DNA of 64,000 nucleotides from Acidisarcina sp. (GCA_035539175.1 DATLIY010000013.1:1-64000); one strand, 5' to 3'; positions 15,754 to 25,385 are shown, counted from the stretch's first letter. Notes: generated by a model from the letters alone, not told the origin. Program-made: numbers and translations.

Positions 15754-15791
15754 TGCCACCACAATGCCTGCACGGATTGTGGTGGCATTTT
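15754..15791 (+). terminator. Strong intrinsic terminator after the nifJ operon
   Basis: A perfect 12-bp stem (TGCCACCACAAT, 15754-15765, with ATTGTGGTGGCA, 15776-15787), a 10-base loop and a TTTT tail. It separates nifJ and the DHOD-like gene from the convergent hox operon. Confidence 0.85.
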
Positions 15792-15892
15792 CATTTCCGC
15801 TATTTATCTACTTTTAGTGGTTTGGCGCAGGGCTGCGAGACTACTGAAGAAGATCGCGTCGGATCGAGCAGGTTAGATTTTTGGAGGAGGCT

Positions 15893-16372
15893 TCAGACCT
15901 CGGCGGAGTCGTCCCGCAGTGCCTGTCGAATTGCTTGTACGGCTCGTGGGAGGGCGGAGCTTACTTCGTCGGTCAACTCCTCTGCGAGCTCAAATGATTT
16001 GCCGCCAACGGTAACTGCGATGGCACGGCGCGGGAGCGAACCGAAGAGTTCCTCCGACAGGGCCAGCAGTGCCGATGGGCTCACGTGATGGGTCAGGCTT
16101 CCGTTGGTGCCGGGCGTGGGTTCGACCGGGAACGTCGATACCTCTCCCGGCAAAGAAATCGCGGAGCAGTCTACAAAAATGACCGTATCTGCTCCGCTGA
16201 TCGTCTCTGCAAGTTCAGGCGCCAACTGCTGCGCGATTACCACTTCGACGCCCGGCAGGGAAGCATCGTTTTCCACCGCTGCGGCAATCTTCCAGCCCAC
16301 TCCATCATCGCCCCGCAGCGGATTGCCGCAGGCGAGAACCAGTTGGCGAGCCACTCTAGCGATGGATCTCAT
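15893..16372 (-). CDS. hoxW: [NiFe] hydrogenase large-subunit maturation endopeptidase
   Basis: A 159-residue protease of the HycI/HoxW (M52) family. It removes the C-terminal tail of the large subunit once the Ni-Fe site is filled. The nickel-sensing residues are in place: GNPLRGDDGVGW (acidic residue in the first strand), VDCSA (second Asp) and HHVSP (His). I place the start at ATG 16372 because the family begins just before LVLACGNPL; the frame is open to 16426. It overlaps hoxH by 17 bases and is the last gene of the operon. Its substrate tail is visible in HoxH. Confidence 0.88.
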   Translation of the reverse strand: MRSIARVARQLVLACGNPLRGDDGVGWKIAAAVENDASLPGVEVVIAQQLAPELAETISGADTVIFVDCSAISLPGEVSTFPVEPTPGTNGSLTHHVSPSALLALSEELFGSLPRRAIAVTVGGKSFELAEELTDEVSSALPRAVQAIRQALRDDSAEV

Positions 16373-17777
16373 CGAGCCGCGAACCATCTGGCGCGACCAG
16401 TTCAATCGAGAGCGGCATCTGGCCAAAGGCGTGGGTCGAGCAACTCAGGCAGGGATCGAAGGTGCGGATCACTGCTTCTACCCGGTTCAGCATGCCTTGT
16501 TCCAGCTTCTTGCCGCTGATGTACTTCTGCGCGGTTTGAAGAACTCCCCGATTCATCGCGTTGTTATTCTGGCCTGTCGCGATAATGAGATTGGCATAGA
16601 GCATCTGCCCCTTATCGTCTACCTTGTAGTGATGCATCAAGGTGCCGCGTGGAGCTTCCGCGACTCCGAAGCCTTCCAGGCGATTGACCCCGGCGGTTGC
16701 TCGCACATGCTTGTCCAGGATGAGCGGATCGCTAAGGATACGCTCAATCATTTCGATGCCGTAGAGGATATCGATGAGGCGAGCGTAGTGGTAGTGGAAG
16801 GAACCAAGCACCGGCCCCTTCGCCAGTTGCTTGAACTCGACTAGCTCCTGGTCCGCAAGCGGCGTTCCCATGTGGCTGGCGATGTTCAGCCGGGCCAGGG
16901 GGCCGACACGATAACTTCCCTGCGGGTAGCCGAGAGGTTTGTAGTATGGAAACTTCATGTAGGAGAAAGGCTCGACTGCCTCGCCGAAATTCTCTTCGAA
17001 GTGCGCGGCTTCTATCCCGTCCTTCAGAATATTTCCCTCGGCGTCGATCAGCCGCAGCGCGCCATCGGTGAACTCGATGCTGTCGTCTTCGTTGACCAGA
17101 CCCAGAAAGAGGGAAGGGAAGTTCGCGAATGAGTCGATCTCGCTCTTGAAGTTCGGGTAGATCTGCTTATACCAGTGCAGAGCATACTTGATGTTGGCGT
17201 AAGCCTCCGGAATCATCGCCAGGATCTCATCGCGCTTGGCGCTGGCGAGCGGCTCGGTTACGCCGCCAGGAATCACCCACCCAGGATGGATGCGCTTGTT
17301 TCCGAGCAGCTCAATGATGTGCTGCCCAAAGCGGCGCAGACGAACGCCTCCGCGGCCCAGTTCCGGCTTTGCCTGCACTACGCCGAACAGGTGGCGTACG
17401 GCGGGATCGGCATCCATGCCCAGCAGCAGATCGGGCGAGGAGAGGTAAAAGAAGCTCAGCGCATGCGACTGTACCATCTGGGCCAGGTTCAGCATGCGGC
17501 GCAGTTGTGCTGCGGTATGCGGAATCTCCACCGACATAATGGCTTCGCAGGCCTTTGCAGAGGCGACCAGATGGCTGACAGGGCAGATACCGCAGATGCG
17601 CGCCATCAGGCTCGGCATCTCGTAGAATGGACGTCCCTCGCAGAACTTCTCAAAACCGCGCACCTGGGTGACAGTAAAGAAGGCCTCCTGCACAGCGCCG
17701 TTGTCGTCGGTCTTCAGCGTGATCTTGCCGTGACCTTCGAGGCGTGTTACGGGATCAATCGTAATCGTTTGCGACAT
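16356..17777 (-). CDS. hoxH: HoxH, large subunit of bidirectional NAD-linked [NiFe] hydrogenase
   Basis: A 473-residue catalytic subunit. The two nickel-binding motifs are intact: RICGIC near residue 60 and DPCLSC near 441. After the histidine at about 449 a 24-residue tail starting AFGQMPLS remains in the gene product; this is the peptide removed by the protease. With HoxEFUY upstream this is a group 3d enzyme, which couples H2 and NAD(H) in the cytoplasm. It starts 11 bases after hoxY. Confidence 0.95.
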   Translation of the reverse strand: MSQTITIDPVTRLEGHGKITLKTDDNGAVQEAFFTVTQVRGFEKFCEGRPFYEMPSLMARICGICPVSHLVASAKACEAIMSVEIPHTAAQLRRMLNLAQMVQSHALSFFYLSSPDLLLGMDADPAVRHLFGVVQAKPELGRGGVRLRRFGQHIIELLGNKRIHPGWVIPGGVTEPLASAKRDEILAMIPEAYANIKYALHWYKQIYPNFKSEIDSFANFPSLFLGLVNEDDSIEFTDGALRLIDAEGNILKDGIEAAHFEENFGEAVEPFSYMKFPYYKPLGYPQGSYRVGPLARLNIASHMGTPLADQELVEFKQLAKGPVLGSFHYHYARLIDILYGIEMIERILSDPLILDKHVRATAGVNRLEGFGVAEAPRGTLMHHYKVDDKGQMLYANLIIATGQNNNAMNRGVLQTAQKYISGKKLEQGMLNRVEAVIRTFDPCLSCSTHAFGQMPLSIELVAPDGSRLDEIHR

Positions 17778-17788
17778 CGTGATCTCTC

Positions 17789-18322
17789 CTACGCACCAAA
17801 GCGGGTTAGGCTGGCAATGTCCGGCGTCTTGCCGGCCAGCAATTCACTCAAAACTGTGTAGAAGGTATCCGCGGAGGGTGGGCATCCCGGCAGAAAGACG
17901 TCGACAGGCACAAACTCATGCACTGGGCGCACCTTCGCGAGCAGCTTGGGAACGAGTTGGCAGGGAACCTGCTGTTGCAGGCTGGCAGTCTCGAAAAAGG
18001 CTCGGTCGGTAATGTTCTCAACCCCGAACTGATTCCTCATCGAAGGAACATTCCCCGCGACCGCACAATCCCCCATGGCGATCAGCATTTTGGTGTGCTT
18101 GCGGATGTGGCGGATCTTGTGCTCATCTTCCACGCTGCTGATTGCGCCTTCTACCAGAGCGATATCCACTTCGTCCGGAAAGACCTTGAAGTCCACGATC
18201 GGACTAAATACGAGGTCGAATTTGCTGCTCAACTCGATAAGGCGCTCGTCCATATCCAGAAAGGACATGTGGCATCCAGAGCAGCCATCCAGCCAGACCG
18301 TTGCTAGTTTGATTTTGCTCAT
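17789..18322 (-). CDS. hoxY: HoxY, small subunit of NAD-linked [NiFe] hydrogenase
   Basis: A 177-residue subunit carrying the proximal Fe-S cluster. The ligands are visible: WLDGCSGCH near residue 10, GDCAV near 85 and LPGCPPSAD near 144. It has no Tat signal and no C-terminal anchor, as expected for a short cytoplasmic group 3 small subunit. It overlaps hoxU by 4 bases. Confidence 0.95.
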   Translation of the reverse strand: MSKIKLATVWLDGCSGCHMSFLDMDERLIELSSKFDLVFSPIVDFKVFPDEVDIALVEGAISSVEDEHKIRHIRKHTKMLIAMGDCAVAGNVPSMRNQFGVENITDRAFFETASLQQQVPCQLVPKLLAKVRPVHEFVPVDVFLPGCPPSADTFYTVLSELLAGKTPDIASLTRFGA

Positions 18323-19032
18323 CGTCCTTCTCTCATCACGTTCAGGTTTATCAGGAAGTCAGGATATTTCGGATGATCGGTTCCCACCTTGCTCTTGTCG
18401 AAGAGCGCTCCGGTCGGACATACCTGGACGCACTTGCCGCAGCGGGTGCAGGTAGAAGAACCCCATGGCTCGTGGAGATCCGTGATAACGATGGAGTCGA
18501 TTCCGCGGCCCATGACATCCCACACATGAGCGCCTTCAATCTCCGCGCATGCGCGTACACAGCGGGAGCACAGGATGCAGCGATTGTGATCGGCGACAAA
18601 CCGCTCGTGCGAAGCATCGATCGGCAGAACGGGATTGCGATACGGCAGCCGCACATGCGTCACACCCTGCGACTGGGCCACTGCCTGCAATTCGCAATGC
18701 CCATTGGCAACGCAAACAGAGCAGATGTGGTTGCGCTCCGCGAATAGCATCTCCAGAATCGTGCGGCGGTATTTCTTCAGCTTTTCGGAGTTGGTGGTGA
18801 TCTCCATCCCCTCATCTACGGTGGCCACACAGGCAGGAAGAAGCTTGTTGACTCCCTTGATTTCGACCAGGCAGAGGCGGCAGGCGCCAACGTCGCTCAG
18901 GCCATCCAGGTGGCATAGCGTGGGGATGGGAATGTTGTTCTCTCGCGCCACTTCCAGAATGGTCTGGCCGGCACGGGCACTCACGTCCTGCCCATCGATA
19001 ACCAGTGTTTTTACGTCAACGGCAGCACTCAT
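18319..19032 (-). CDS. hoxU: HoxU, Fe-S diaphorase subunit
   Basis: A 237-residue electron-transfer subunit resembling the N-terminus of NuoG. The [2Fe-2S] domain contains [11 protein letters not shown] His/Cys region around residues 100-115 ([12 protein letters not shown]) follows. Two [4Fe-4S] motifs, [11 protein letters not shown] near 145 and [12 protein letters not shown] near 190, complete it. It links HoxF to the hydrogenase dimer. It overlaps hoxF and hoxY by 4 bases each, so the operon is tightly coupled. Confidence 0.93.
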   Translation of the reverse strand: MSAAVDVKTLVIDGQDVSARAGQTILEVARENNIPIPTLCHLDGLSDVGACRLCLVEIKGVNKLLPACVATVDEGMEITTNSEKLKKYRRTILEMLFAERNHICSVCVANGHCELQAVAQSQGVTHVRLPYRNPVLPIDASHERFVADHNRCILCSRCVRACAEIEGAHVWDVMGRGIDSIVITDLHEPWGSSTCTRCGKCVQVCPTGALFDKSKVGTDHPKYPDFLINLNVMREGR

Positions 19033-20684
19033 GCTCTCACCTCCTCAGCCGCGGCGGACATGTTGCATACGCCGGCGGTACAGCGCTTGTGCTCGATATG
19101 ATCGATGTACTCATTCTTGAAGTAACGAAGAGTGCTGAGCACAGGGTTGGGAGCAGTCATACCCAGACCGCATAGACTCGTGTCCTTGATGACTCCGCAG
19201 AGATCCACCAGCAGGTCCAGGTCATCGTACGTGCCTTCGCCGTTGCAGATCTTGGTCAGCAGCCCATACATCTGAGCAGTTCCGGCGCGGCAGGGAATGC
19301 ACTTTCCGCAGGATTCCGTCATGCAGAACTCTACGAAGAAGCGGGCTACGTTCACCATGCACGAGGTGTCGTCCATGACGATCATGCCGCCGGAGCCCAT
19401 CATGGACCCCACGCTGATCAGCGATTCGTAGCTAACGGCGAGGTCGAGATGTTCTTCGGGAATGCAGCCGCCGGATGGTCCTCCGGTCTGCACGGCTTTG
19501 AACTTATGTCCATCGGGAACGCCGCCACCGATTCCATAGATGATCTGACGCAGCGTCATTCCCATCGGCACTTCCACCAGCCCGGTGTTGGTGATCTTTC
19601 CAGTGAGTGCGAAGACCTTGGTCCCCTTGCTCTTTTCCGTACCCATCTGTGCAAACCACTCGCCGCCATTGCGAATGATCGGAGGGATGTTGGCAAAGGT
19701 CTCGACGTTATTGATGAGGGTCGGCTTGCCGAACAAACCGGAAACCGCGGGATAGGGAGGACGGGGTTTTGGAGTTCCGCGTTTGCCCTCGATGGAGGCG
19801 ATCAAAGCCGTCTCCTCCCCGCAGACAAAGGCTCCCGCACCGAGCCTGATCTCAATATCAAAATCGAAGTCAGTGCCGCAGATGTTGTTGCCGAGCAGGC
19901 CGCGACGGCGCGCATCGCGAAGAGCAGAGGTGAGGCGGCTGACGGCGAGCGGATACTCAGCGCGTACATAAAAGAAGCCGCGGCTTGCACCTACCGCGTA
20001 TGCAGCGATCGTCATGCCTTCGATCACACGCTGCGGATCGCTCTCCAGAACACTGCGATCCATAAACGCGCCAGGGTCACCTTCATCGCCATTGCAGATG
20101 ACGTACTTGGGTTCGCCGACTGCCTTGGCAACCGTGCCCCACTTCAGGCCCGTGGGATAACCACCACCGCCACGTCCCTTCAATCCGCTCTTGGAGATCT
20201 GGTCGATGACAGAAGCCGGCGTCATCTCGGTGAGCGCCTTCAGCAGACCCTGATATCCTTCACGGCCGATGTAGTCGTCGATCTTTTCCGGGTCAATGCG
20301 GCCGGAGTTCTCCAGCACCACGTGAACCTGATCGTCGAAGTGCGCCCTGAGGTCACAATGCAACTCCGGGATCGCCGCCTGGCCCACGCTGTCGACAACG
20401 CGCCCGGCATCCTCGACCGTCACGCCCTTGTAGAGAACCTCCGTTGGTTCGATCAGAACCAGGGGACCAGCCGCGCACAACCCCATGCAGCCTGTTCTGC
20501 GTACAAAAACTTTCTTGCCGGATGCTGCCGCAGCTTTCGAAATCTCTTCTTTGATCTTGTCGCTGTGCTGAGACAGGCAGCCCGTGCCCATACACACGTT
20601 GACTTCGTAATCGAATTTTTGCCGCTCTTGATTTACGCCGTCGGCAATCTGTTCCAGTTCTTGGAGGTCCATCAGGCTTGCCAC
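19029..20684 (-). CDS. hoxF: HoxF, NAD(H)- and FMN-binding diaphorase subunit
   Basis: A 551-residue NuoF-like subunit. An N-terminal thioredoxin-like [2Fe-2S] domain has CMGTGC near residue 32 and CMGLCAAGP near 67. The NADH/FMN domain has [13 protein letters not shown] and [12 protein letters not shown]. The C-terminal [4Fe-4S] site is [12 protein letters not shown]. It exchanges electrons between NAD(H) and the Fe-S chain to the hydrogenase. It overlaps hoxE by 13 bases. Confidence 0.95.
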   Translation of the reverse strand: MASLMDLQELEQIADGVNQERQKFDYEVNVCMGTGCLSQHSDKIKEEISKAAAASGKKVFVRRTGCMGLCAAGPLVLIEPTEVLYKGVTVEDAGRVVDSVGQAAIPELHCDLRAHFDDQVHVVLENSGRIDPEKIDDYIGREGYQGLLKALTEMTPASVIDQISKSGLKGRGGGGYPTGLKWGTVAKAVGEPKYVICNGDEGDPGAFMDRSVLESDPQRVIEGMTIAAYAVGASRGFFYVRAEYPLAVSRLTSALRDARRRGLLGNNICGTDFDFDIEIRLGAGAFVCGEETALIASIEGKRGTPKPRPPYPAVSGLFGKPTLINNVETFANIPPIIRNGGEWFAQMGTEKSKGTKVFALTGKITNTGLVEVPMGMTLRQIIYGIGGGVPDGHKFKAVQTGGPSGGCIPEEHLDLAVSYESLISVGSMMGSGGMIVMDDTSCMVNVARFFVEFCMTESCGKCIPCRAGTAQMYGLLTKICNGEGTYDDLDLLVDLCGVIKDTSLCGLGMTAPNPVLSTLRYFKNEYIDHIEHKRCTAGVCNMSAAAEEVRA

Positions 20685-21166
20685 CTTTCAAACTGCTCCA
20701 CCATGCCGGCGCCATCGAGATGAGCCACCAGTTCTCCATCGATGAGTACCACCGGTGCGCGGCCGCAGGCGCCGACACAACGCGCCGTCATCAGGGCAAT
20801 CTTGCCGTCCTTGGTGGTTTCTCCCTGCTTGATGTTCAGGAATTTTTCGCTTGCGGCAATCAGCTTGTCGGCACCCTTGATGTAGCAGGCGGTTCCGGTG
20901 CAAACCGTGCAGGTATGTTCCGCGGGTGGCTTCAGGCTGAAGTGGTGATAGAACGTGACCACTCCATATGCCTGGCTCAACGGTACGCGAAGCGACTTCG
21001 CAACGAATCGGATGGAATCATCGTCCAGAAATCCAAAGGAAGACTGAACTGTGTGAAGTGTCTCGATCAGTGCCGAACGCGCATAGCCGTGGCGGCGCAT
21101 AGTTCCATTCACGATCTTCCATCGTTTGTCTTCGGATGGCAGAGGCGGCATTTGATAAGCTGGCAC
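20672..21166 (-). CDS. hoxE: HoxE, [2Fe-2S] diaphorase subunit
   Basis: A 164-residue NuoE-like subunit and first gene of the hox operon. The thioredoxin-fold [2Fe-2S] ligands are CTGTAC near residue 90 and CVGACGRAP near 130. A helical N-terminal part contains YGVVTFYHHFSLKP, typical of NuoE/HoxE. HoxE is found in cyanobacterial-type pentameric enzymes and may add a second electron entry. An upstream palindrome and -10 hexamer (21323-21366) look like its promoter. Confidence 0.93.
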   Translation of the reverse strand: MPAYQMPPLPSEDKRWKIVNGTMRRHGYARSALIETLHTVQSSFGFLDDDSIRFVAKSLRVPLSQAYGVVTFYHHFSLKPPAEHTCTVCTGTACYIKGADKLIAASEKFLNIKQGETTKDGKIALMTARCVGACGRAPVVLIDGELVAHLDGAGMVEQFERWQA

Positions 21167-21322
21167 GTTTCCTCCTGCTGGTTTCCTGCAACATGCGCGG
21201 GTTGGTTTGTCACCCTTTTCGGCTGTCTTTCTCCTGGCTTCCCAATACTCCTTCAGCCATGCATGAGACGACCGAAACTGAGGATTTCAGCCCCAAAATC
21301 ATGTCTTGCAAGATCTGCGGTC

Positions 21323-21366
21323 TTTATAGTGCTGGAGGTGGAGAAGTAGCAGTGACAGCCGTCACG
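21323..21366 (-). promoter_or_regulatory. Predicted hox operon promoter with CRP/FNR-type operator
   Basis: In the 322-base gap before hoxE, read leftwards, AGTGACAGCCGTCACG (21351-21366; core GTGA-N6-TCAC) is followed by TATAAA (21328-21323). A start site near 21316 would place the operator centre at about -42.5, close to the -41.5 of class II activators, with no -35 box needed. The rest of the gap holds no gene. The regulator is inferred. Confidence 0.55.
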
Positions 21367-21488
21367 GGGAGACAGGGCATCGATCACTGCGCCGCAATCA
21401 ACCGGAACATAACATTCATGCGGTCAAACGAGCTTGCATGCGTTGCAGAGAACTCAATGTTTTCGCAACGTTTCTTGAAGAGAATTTT

Positions 21489-22232
21489 TCATCCCAGTGC
21501 GGGGAGCCTGGCCGAAGAGCCAGCCAGAAAAATTGCGCCAAGTGCAACGCTGTAAATTGCTCCAGCCCAGGCCACTCCGCGACACAGCTTCGGACGATGG
21601 GAACTCGCGCCGAATAGTCCGCCCAGGGAAGCCGTCATCAAGGTATTCATCGCGATCAGGCCCAGGGTAAAGGCAGCCAGGCCCATGAATCCCCGGGAGG
21701 TACCGCCCAGCGATGCGGTCAGCAGAAAGAGCATCAACTGGCTTGGAGTCTCTGCGCCAAGTCCATGCAGAACCCCGATTCCGAAGGCCGAGCCACCGTT
21801 GTAATTCCATGAAAACGGGTCAGGCCGAGGGGTTTGCGGTTGGAAGAGCAGCTTGGCTCTCCACCAGAGCCAATTGATTCCCGAGATCAAAACAGCCAGG
21901 CGGCTTTGCACCCGCGAGTGCGTATGGTCATGCTTTGCAAGACTGGCAACTACGCCGATCCCCAGCACGATCAGCGTGATCCCGATTAACTTCTCCGTCC
22001 AGGAGTCCAGTTTCTCAGGGAGCGGAATGTGCAGCATAATGACCGCTGCGCCCAGCATAGCCACAGTCAACGCATGGCCCAGCGCGTACGTTACCCCCAG
22101 GCGCATGCCGCGCTTCCAGGAGTGTTGCACCGCTGTAATGTCGGAGATGGCCGCAAGATGATCGTAATCAAAGCCGTGCCGCAGGCCGAGGAGCGCACAG
22201 GAGACCAATGCCAGTTCGAGTTGCCAGTTCAT
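21489..22232 (-). CDS. NiCoT-family nickel/cobalt permease
   Basis: A 247-residue membrane protein with six to seven hydrophobic segments. The first helix carries the NiCoT metal motif RHGFDYDHLAA (HX4DH), and a later helix has HGLGAETPSQ. NiCoT permeases import Ni2+ or Co2+ with high affinity. Placement between the hox and hyp operons points to nickel for the hydrogenase. AGGAG lies before ATG 22232. There is no His-rich loop beyond HDHTHSR near residue 101. Confidence 0.88.
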   Translation of the reverse strand: MNWQLELALVSCALLGLRHGFDYDHLAAISDITAVQHSWKRGMRLGVTYALGHALTVAMLGAAVIMLHIPLPEKLDSWTEKLIGITLIVLGIGVVASLAKHDHTHSRVQSRLAVLISGINWLWWRAKLLFQPQTPRPDPFSWNYNGGSAFGIGVLHGLGAETPSQLMLFLLTASLGGTSRGFMGLAAFTLGLIAMNTLMTASLGGLFGASSHRPKLCRGVAWAGAIYSVALGAIFLAGSSARLPALG

Positions 22233-22299
22233 TTTTGGCTCCTAAAGGCTTGCCAAGCTCGCGAGCAAAGCAGCGCGAACATCCTGATGAAGTCCATGA

Positions 22300-22317
22300 T
22301 GTCACGCTTTTGTGACA
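22300..22317. promoter_or_regulatory. Palindrome in nickel permease-hyp divergent region
   Basis: TGTCAC-N6-GTGACA is a perfect inverted repeat about 70 bases upstream of the nickel permease start. The half-sites face the opposite way from the GTGA-N6-TCAC operators nearby, so another regulator may bind. It does not match the NikR consensus. Confidence 0.35.
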
Positions 22318-22377
22318 CTTATTTTTAATTCTTATGCAGCGCTGAGTCCAGTATTGCTCTGGAAGCCAGACTCCGAG

Positions 22378-22420
22378 AGTGATCTTGATCACAAGAGGGC
22401 CAGTAGTCCAGGGCTAAAAT
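22378..22420 (+). promoter_or_regulatory. Predicted hyp operon promoter with CRP/FNR-type operator
   Basis: AGTGATCTTGATCACA (22378-22393) contains the perfect palindrome GTGATCTTGATCAC. It fits both GTGA-N6-TCAC and, apart from the outer bases, the FNR half-site TGAT-N4-ATCA. TAAAAT at 22415-22420 is a 5/6 -10 match. A start site near 22427 puts the operator centre at -41.5, the classic class II position. The remaining ~130-base leader to hypC has further small inverted repeats, for example GGTCTAGACC at 22437-22446. Confidence 0.6.
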
Positions 22421-22555
22421 GACAGCAACATCCGCTGGTCTAGACCCAGGTCTGCTAATCCGTTCGAGGGCGATTCGGGGCAATCCGGGGCTGTTGAACG
22501 ATGGATCTCCGGCCCCGCACTGGGGATCCGGCAACGATAGGGAGAGAGGTTTCCC

Positions 22556-22852
22556 ATGTGTCTTGCGATTCCCGGTAAGCTCGTCGAAAAGCGCGAAGTA
22601 GACGGCATTCTCACAGGAAAAGTGAAATTTGGCGGAATTACCCGCGAGGCCTGCATGGATTTTCTGCCGGAGGCCGAAGTAGGCGACTATGTGCTCGTCC
22701 ACGTCGGCTTCGCCATCAGCAGAATCGATGAGGAAGAGGCTCACAAAACCTACGAATATTTGCAGAAAACAGGCATGGTTGACGAAGAACTATCTGCGAT
22801 GCGTGAATCCTCCGCTTCAGAAGAATCTCGCGCCGTGGAGGTGAAGCCATGA
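22556..22852 (+). CDS. hypC: HypC, [NiFe] hydrogenase maturation chaperone
   Basis: A 98-residue protein that starts MCLAIPGKLV. The Cys2 is essential and carries the Fe(CN)2CO precursor together with HypD. The beta-barrel core (VKFGGITREACMDFLPEA, VGDYVLVHVGFAISRID) is typical. The C-terminal ~20 residues are an extra Ser/Glu-rich tail. It is the first gene of the hyp operon and overlaps hypD by 4 bases. Confidence 0.95.
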   Translation: MCLAIPGKLVEKREVDGILTGKVKFGGITREACMDFLPEAEVGDYVLVHVGFAISRIDEEEAHKTYEYLQKTGMVDEELSAMRESSASEESRAVEVKP

Positions 22853-23967
22853 AGTATATCGACGAGTACCGCGACGAGAAAGTGGCACGCGCCCTGCTGG
22901 CAAACCTGCAGCGGATTGCCACGCGAGACTGGGTACTGATGGAGGTGTGCGGCGGCCAGACGCATACGCTGATGCGTTATGGCATCGACGAATTGTTGCC
23001 CAGGAATATGCAGATGGTTCACGGGCCGGGTTGCCCGGTGTGCGTCACTCCGCTGGAGACGATCGACAAGGCGGTGGCCCTGGCGGAGCGGCCTGAGGTC
23101 ATTCTGGTTTCCTACGGCGACATGCTGCGGGTGCCGGGATCGGCCACGGATCTGCTCCACGTAAAGGCGCGCGGCGGGGATGTCCGGATGGCATATTCTC
23201 CGCTGGAAAGCCTGAAGATCGCACGCGAGAACCCTACGCGGGAGGTCGTCTTCTTTGGCATTGGATTTGAGACCACGGCTCCGCCGAATGCAGCCGCAGT
23301 ATGGCAGGCGCAACGCATGGGGCTGAAGAACTTTTCCTTGCTGGCTTCGCATGTTCTGGTTCCTCCCGCAGTGCGGACGCTGATGTCGTCCCCAAAGAAC
23401 CGTGTGCAGGGGCTGATTGCTCCAGGGCACGTCTGCGCCATCGTGGGAACGGAGGATTACAAATCGCTGGCGAGCGAATTTCACATTCCGATTGTGGTTG
23501 GAGGATTTGAGCCGGTAGACCTGCTGGAAGCGATCGTCATGTTGACGGCGCAGTTGGAAGAAGGCCGCGCGGAGGTGGAGATCCAATACACCAGGTCGGT
23601 CACCGCTCCTGGCAATTTGCGCGCGCAGCAGATTGTTGCGGACGTATTTGAGGTGTGCGACCAGAAGTGGCGTGGCCTGGGCCCGGTGCCGAAGAGTGGG
23701 TTGAGAATGCGCGAGGGATACCGGGCCTTCGACGCAGAGGCGAGGTTTGATCTTCACGGCATCTCAGTGGATGAACCTACCGAATGCATCAGCGCAGAGA
23801 TCTTGCAGGGTTTGAAGCGTCCCACCGATTGTCCGGCCTTTGCCGGGCGCTGTAAGCCAGAGGCGCCGCTTGGGGCACCGATGGTCTCCGCAGAAGGCGC
23901 GTGTGCTGCCTACTACCACTATCGCCGTCATGAGTCGGCATCGCTGGTTTCGATTGGGGGAAACTGA
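22849..23967 (+). CDS. hypD: HypD, Fe-S scaffold for Fe(CN)2CO assembly
   Basis: A 372-residue protein with conserved blocks CGGQTHTLMRYGID near residue 25, HGPGCPVCVTP near 59 and GFETTAPPNA near 140. The C-terminal cluster ligands lie around CPAFAGRC and EGACAAYY. It works with HypC to build the iron site of the hydrogenase. Its stop overlaps the hypE start by one base. Confidence 0.95.
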   Translation: MKYIDEYRDEKVARALLANLQRIATRDWVLMEVCGGQTHTLMRYGIDELLPRNMQMVHGPGCPVCVTPLETIDKAVALAERPEVILVSYGDMLRVPGSATDLLHVKARGGDVRMAYSPLESLKIARENPTREVVFFGIGFETTAPPNAAAVWQAQRMGLKNFSLLASHVLVPPAVRTLMSSPKNRVQGLIAPGHVCAIVGTEDYKSLASEFHIPIVVGGFEPVDLLEAIVMLTAQLEEGRAEVEIQYTRSVTAPGNLRAQQIVADVFEVCDQKWRGLGPVPKSGLRMREGYRAFDAEARFDLHGISVDEPTECISAEILQGLKRPTDCPAFAGRCKPEAPLGAPMVSAEGACAAYYHYRRHESASLVSIGGN

Positions 23968-25016
23968 TGACTGGCTTTCCCACACTCGACTGTGCCTTGC
24001 CGATACCCACGAACACCCACGTGGTGCTCGGCCATGGCAGCGGCGGCAGGCTCTCTGCCGATCTGATGCGCGATATCTTTCTTCCCGCGTTCGGCAACGA
24101 TGCCCTGAATCGGCTCGACGATCAGGCGTCGCTGGAGATGGTAAGCGGTCGCATCGCCTTCAGCACGGATTCCTTTGTTGTAAAGCCTCTGTTTTTTCCC
24201 GGCGGAAACATCGGGGAACTGGCCATCTATGGCACAGTAAACGATCTGGCTGTGGGTGGAGCAGAACCCAGATATCTAAGCGCCTCTTTCATCCTGGAAG
24301 AGGGCCTTCCACTGGAAACGCTCCGCGAAATTGTGAATGCGATGAGCGCAGCAGCGAAGCGCGCAGGCGTCTTAATTGTCACCGGCGACACCAAGGTCGT
24401 GGAAAAGGGAAGCGGCGATCAGGTATTCATCAATACCTCAGGCATTGGAGTTATTCCTGCGGACATCACACTCTCCGCCTCGCTGGTGGAGCCCGGCGAC
24501 CACATTCTCCTGAGCGGTCCAATCGGCGAACATGGGATCACGATCCTGTCGCAGCGTGAGGGGCTGGAGATCGACGGGGAGTTGAAGAGCGATGCAGCGC
24601 CCTTGCACACGTTGGCCCAGGCCATTCTCAAAGCGGCTCCTCACACGCGCTGCATGCGGGATCTGACACGCGGTGGGTTGTCCAGTGCGCTTAATGAAAT
24701 CTCCGCCAGCGCCAAGGTAGGCATGGAGATCCGTGAGAGTGCGATTCCGGTACTCGATACCGTCCGCGGAGCATGCGAGATCTTCGGCCTTGATCCGCTC
24801 TATGTTGCGAACGAGGGGAAACTCATCGCGATTGTGCCCGCATCGCAATCCGAAGCTGCACTTGCAGCCATGCGCGCGGTCGATATCGCAGAGCAATCCT
24901 CGGAGATTGGTGTGGTCACGGAGGCGCACGCTGGCCTGGTGACGATGCGGACCGCACTGGGCGCGATGCGTGTGGTGGATATGCTGGCGGGTGATCAGCT
25001 TCCTCGAATCTGTTGA
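23967..25016 (+). CDS. hypE: HypE, carbamoyl dehydratase making the cyanide ligands
   Basis: A 349-residue protein of the PurM/AIR synthase fold (HGSGGRLSADLM, DSFVVKPLFFPGGNIG, VTGDTKVVEKG). It ends with PRIC. The C-terminal Cys receives the carbamoyl group from HypF and is dehydrated to thiocyanate. It is 6 bases before hypA. Confidence 0.95.
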   Translation: MTGFPTLDCALPIPTNTHVVLGHGSGGRLSADLMRDIFLPAFGNDALNRLDDQASLEMVSGRIAFSTDSFVVKPLFFPGGNIGELAIYGTVNDLAVGGAEPRYLSASFILEEGLPLETLREIVNAMSAAAKRAGVLIVTGDTKVVEKGSGDQVFINTSGIGVIPADITLSASLVEPGDHILLSGPIGEHGITILSQREGLEIDGELKSDAAPLHTLAQAILKAAPHTRCMRDLTRGGLSSALNEISASAKVGMEIRESAIPVLDTVRGACEIFGLDPLYVANEGKLIAIVPASQSEAALAAMRAVDIAEQSSEIGVVTEAHAGLVTMRTALGAMRVVDMLAGDQLPRIC

Positions 25017-25022
25017 GGCACT

Positions 25023-25385
25023 ATGCATGAGCTTTCGATAGCCGAATCTATTTTGGATGCCGTCCGCAAAGAGATTGCGATGCGTCCCGGTACCATACCT
25101 GTGCGAGTGGGCGTTCGCATCGGCTCCATGGCAGCGATCGACGCGGAAGCGCTCACCTTTTGCTTCAGCGCGGTTGTGCACGGCACGGAGTGGGATGCGT
25201 TGAAGCTGGATACAAATGTCGTTCCTGCACGCCGGGTTTGTAACGACTGCGGTGACTCGTTTCTGGTAGAGGATTACAACGCCGTTTGTCCCGGCTGCGC
25301 GAGCGAAAACACTGCCGCAGATGGCGGAGACGAATTGGATCTGGAATATCTGGAGGTAGAAACAAATGGAGCGCCTGTCCCTTAA
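25023..25385 (+). CDS. hypA: HypA, nickel insertion metallochaperone
   Basis: A 120-residue protein that starts MHELSIAESI; His2 and the N-terminal amine bind nickel. Two CxxC pairs, CNDC and CPGC near residues 74-98, hold structural zinc. It delivers nickel with HypB. It overlaps hypB by 20 bases. Confidence 0.93.
   Translation: MHELSIAESILDAVRKEIAMRPGTIPVRVGVRIGSMAAIDAEALTFCFSAVVHGTEWDALKLDTNVVPARRVCNDCGDSFLVEDYNAVCPGCASENTAADGGDELDLEYLEVETNGAPVP

Noticed and set aside
19449-20723. Long open frame antisense to hoxF
   Set aside because: Shadow of the conserved diaphorase gene; it has no recognisable family.
21165-21185. Sigma-54-like TGGCACG near the hoxE start
   Set aside because: It is on the plus strand while hoxE reads leftwards, and the GG to GC spacing is 13 instead of 10.
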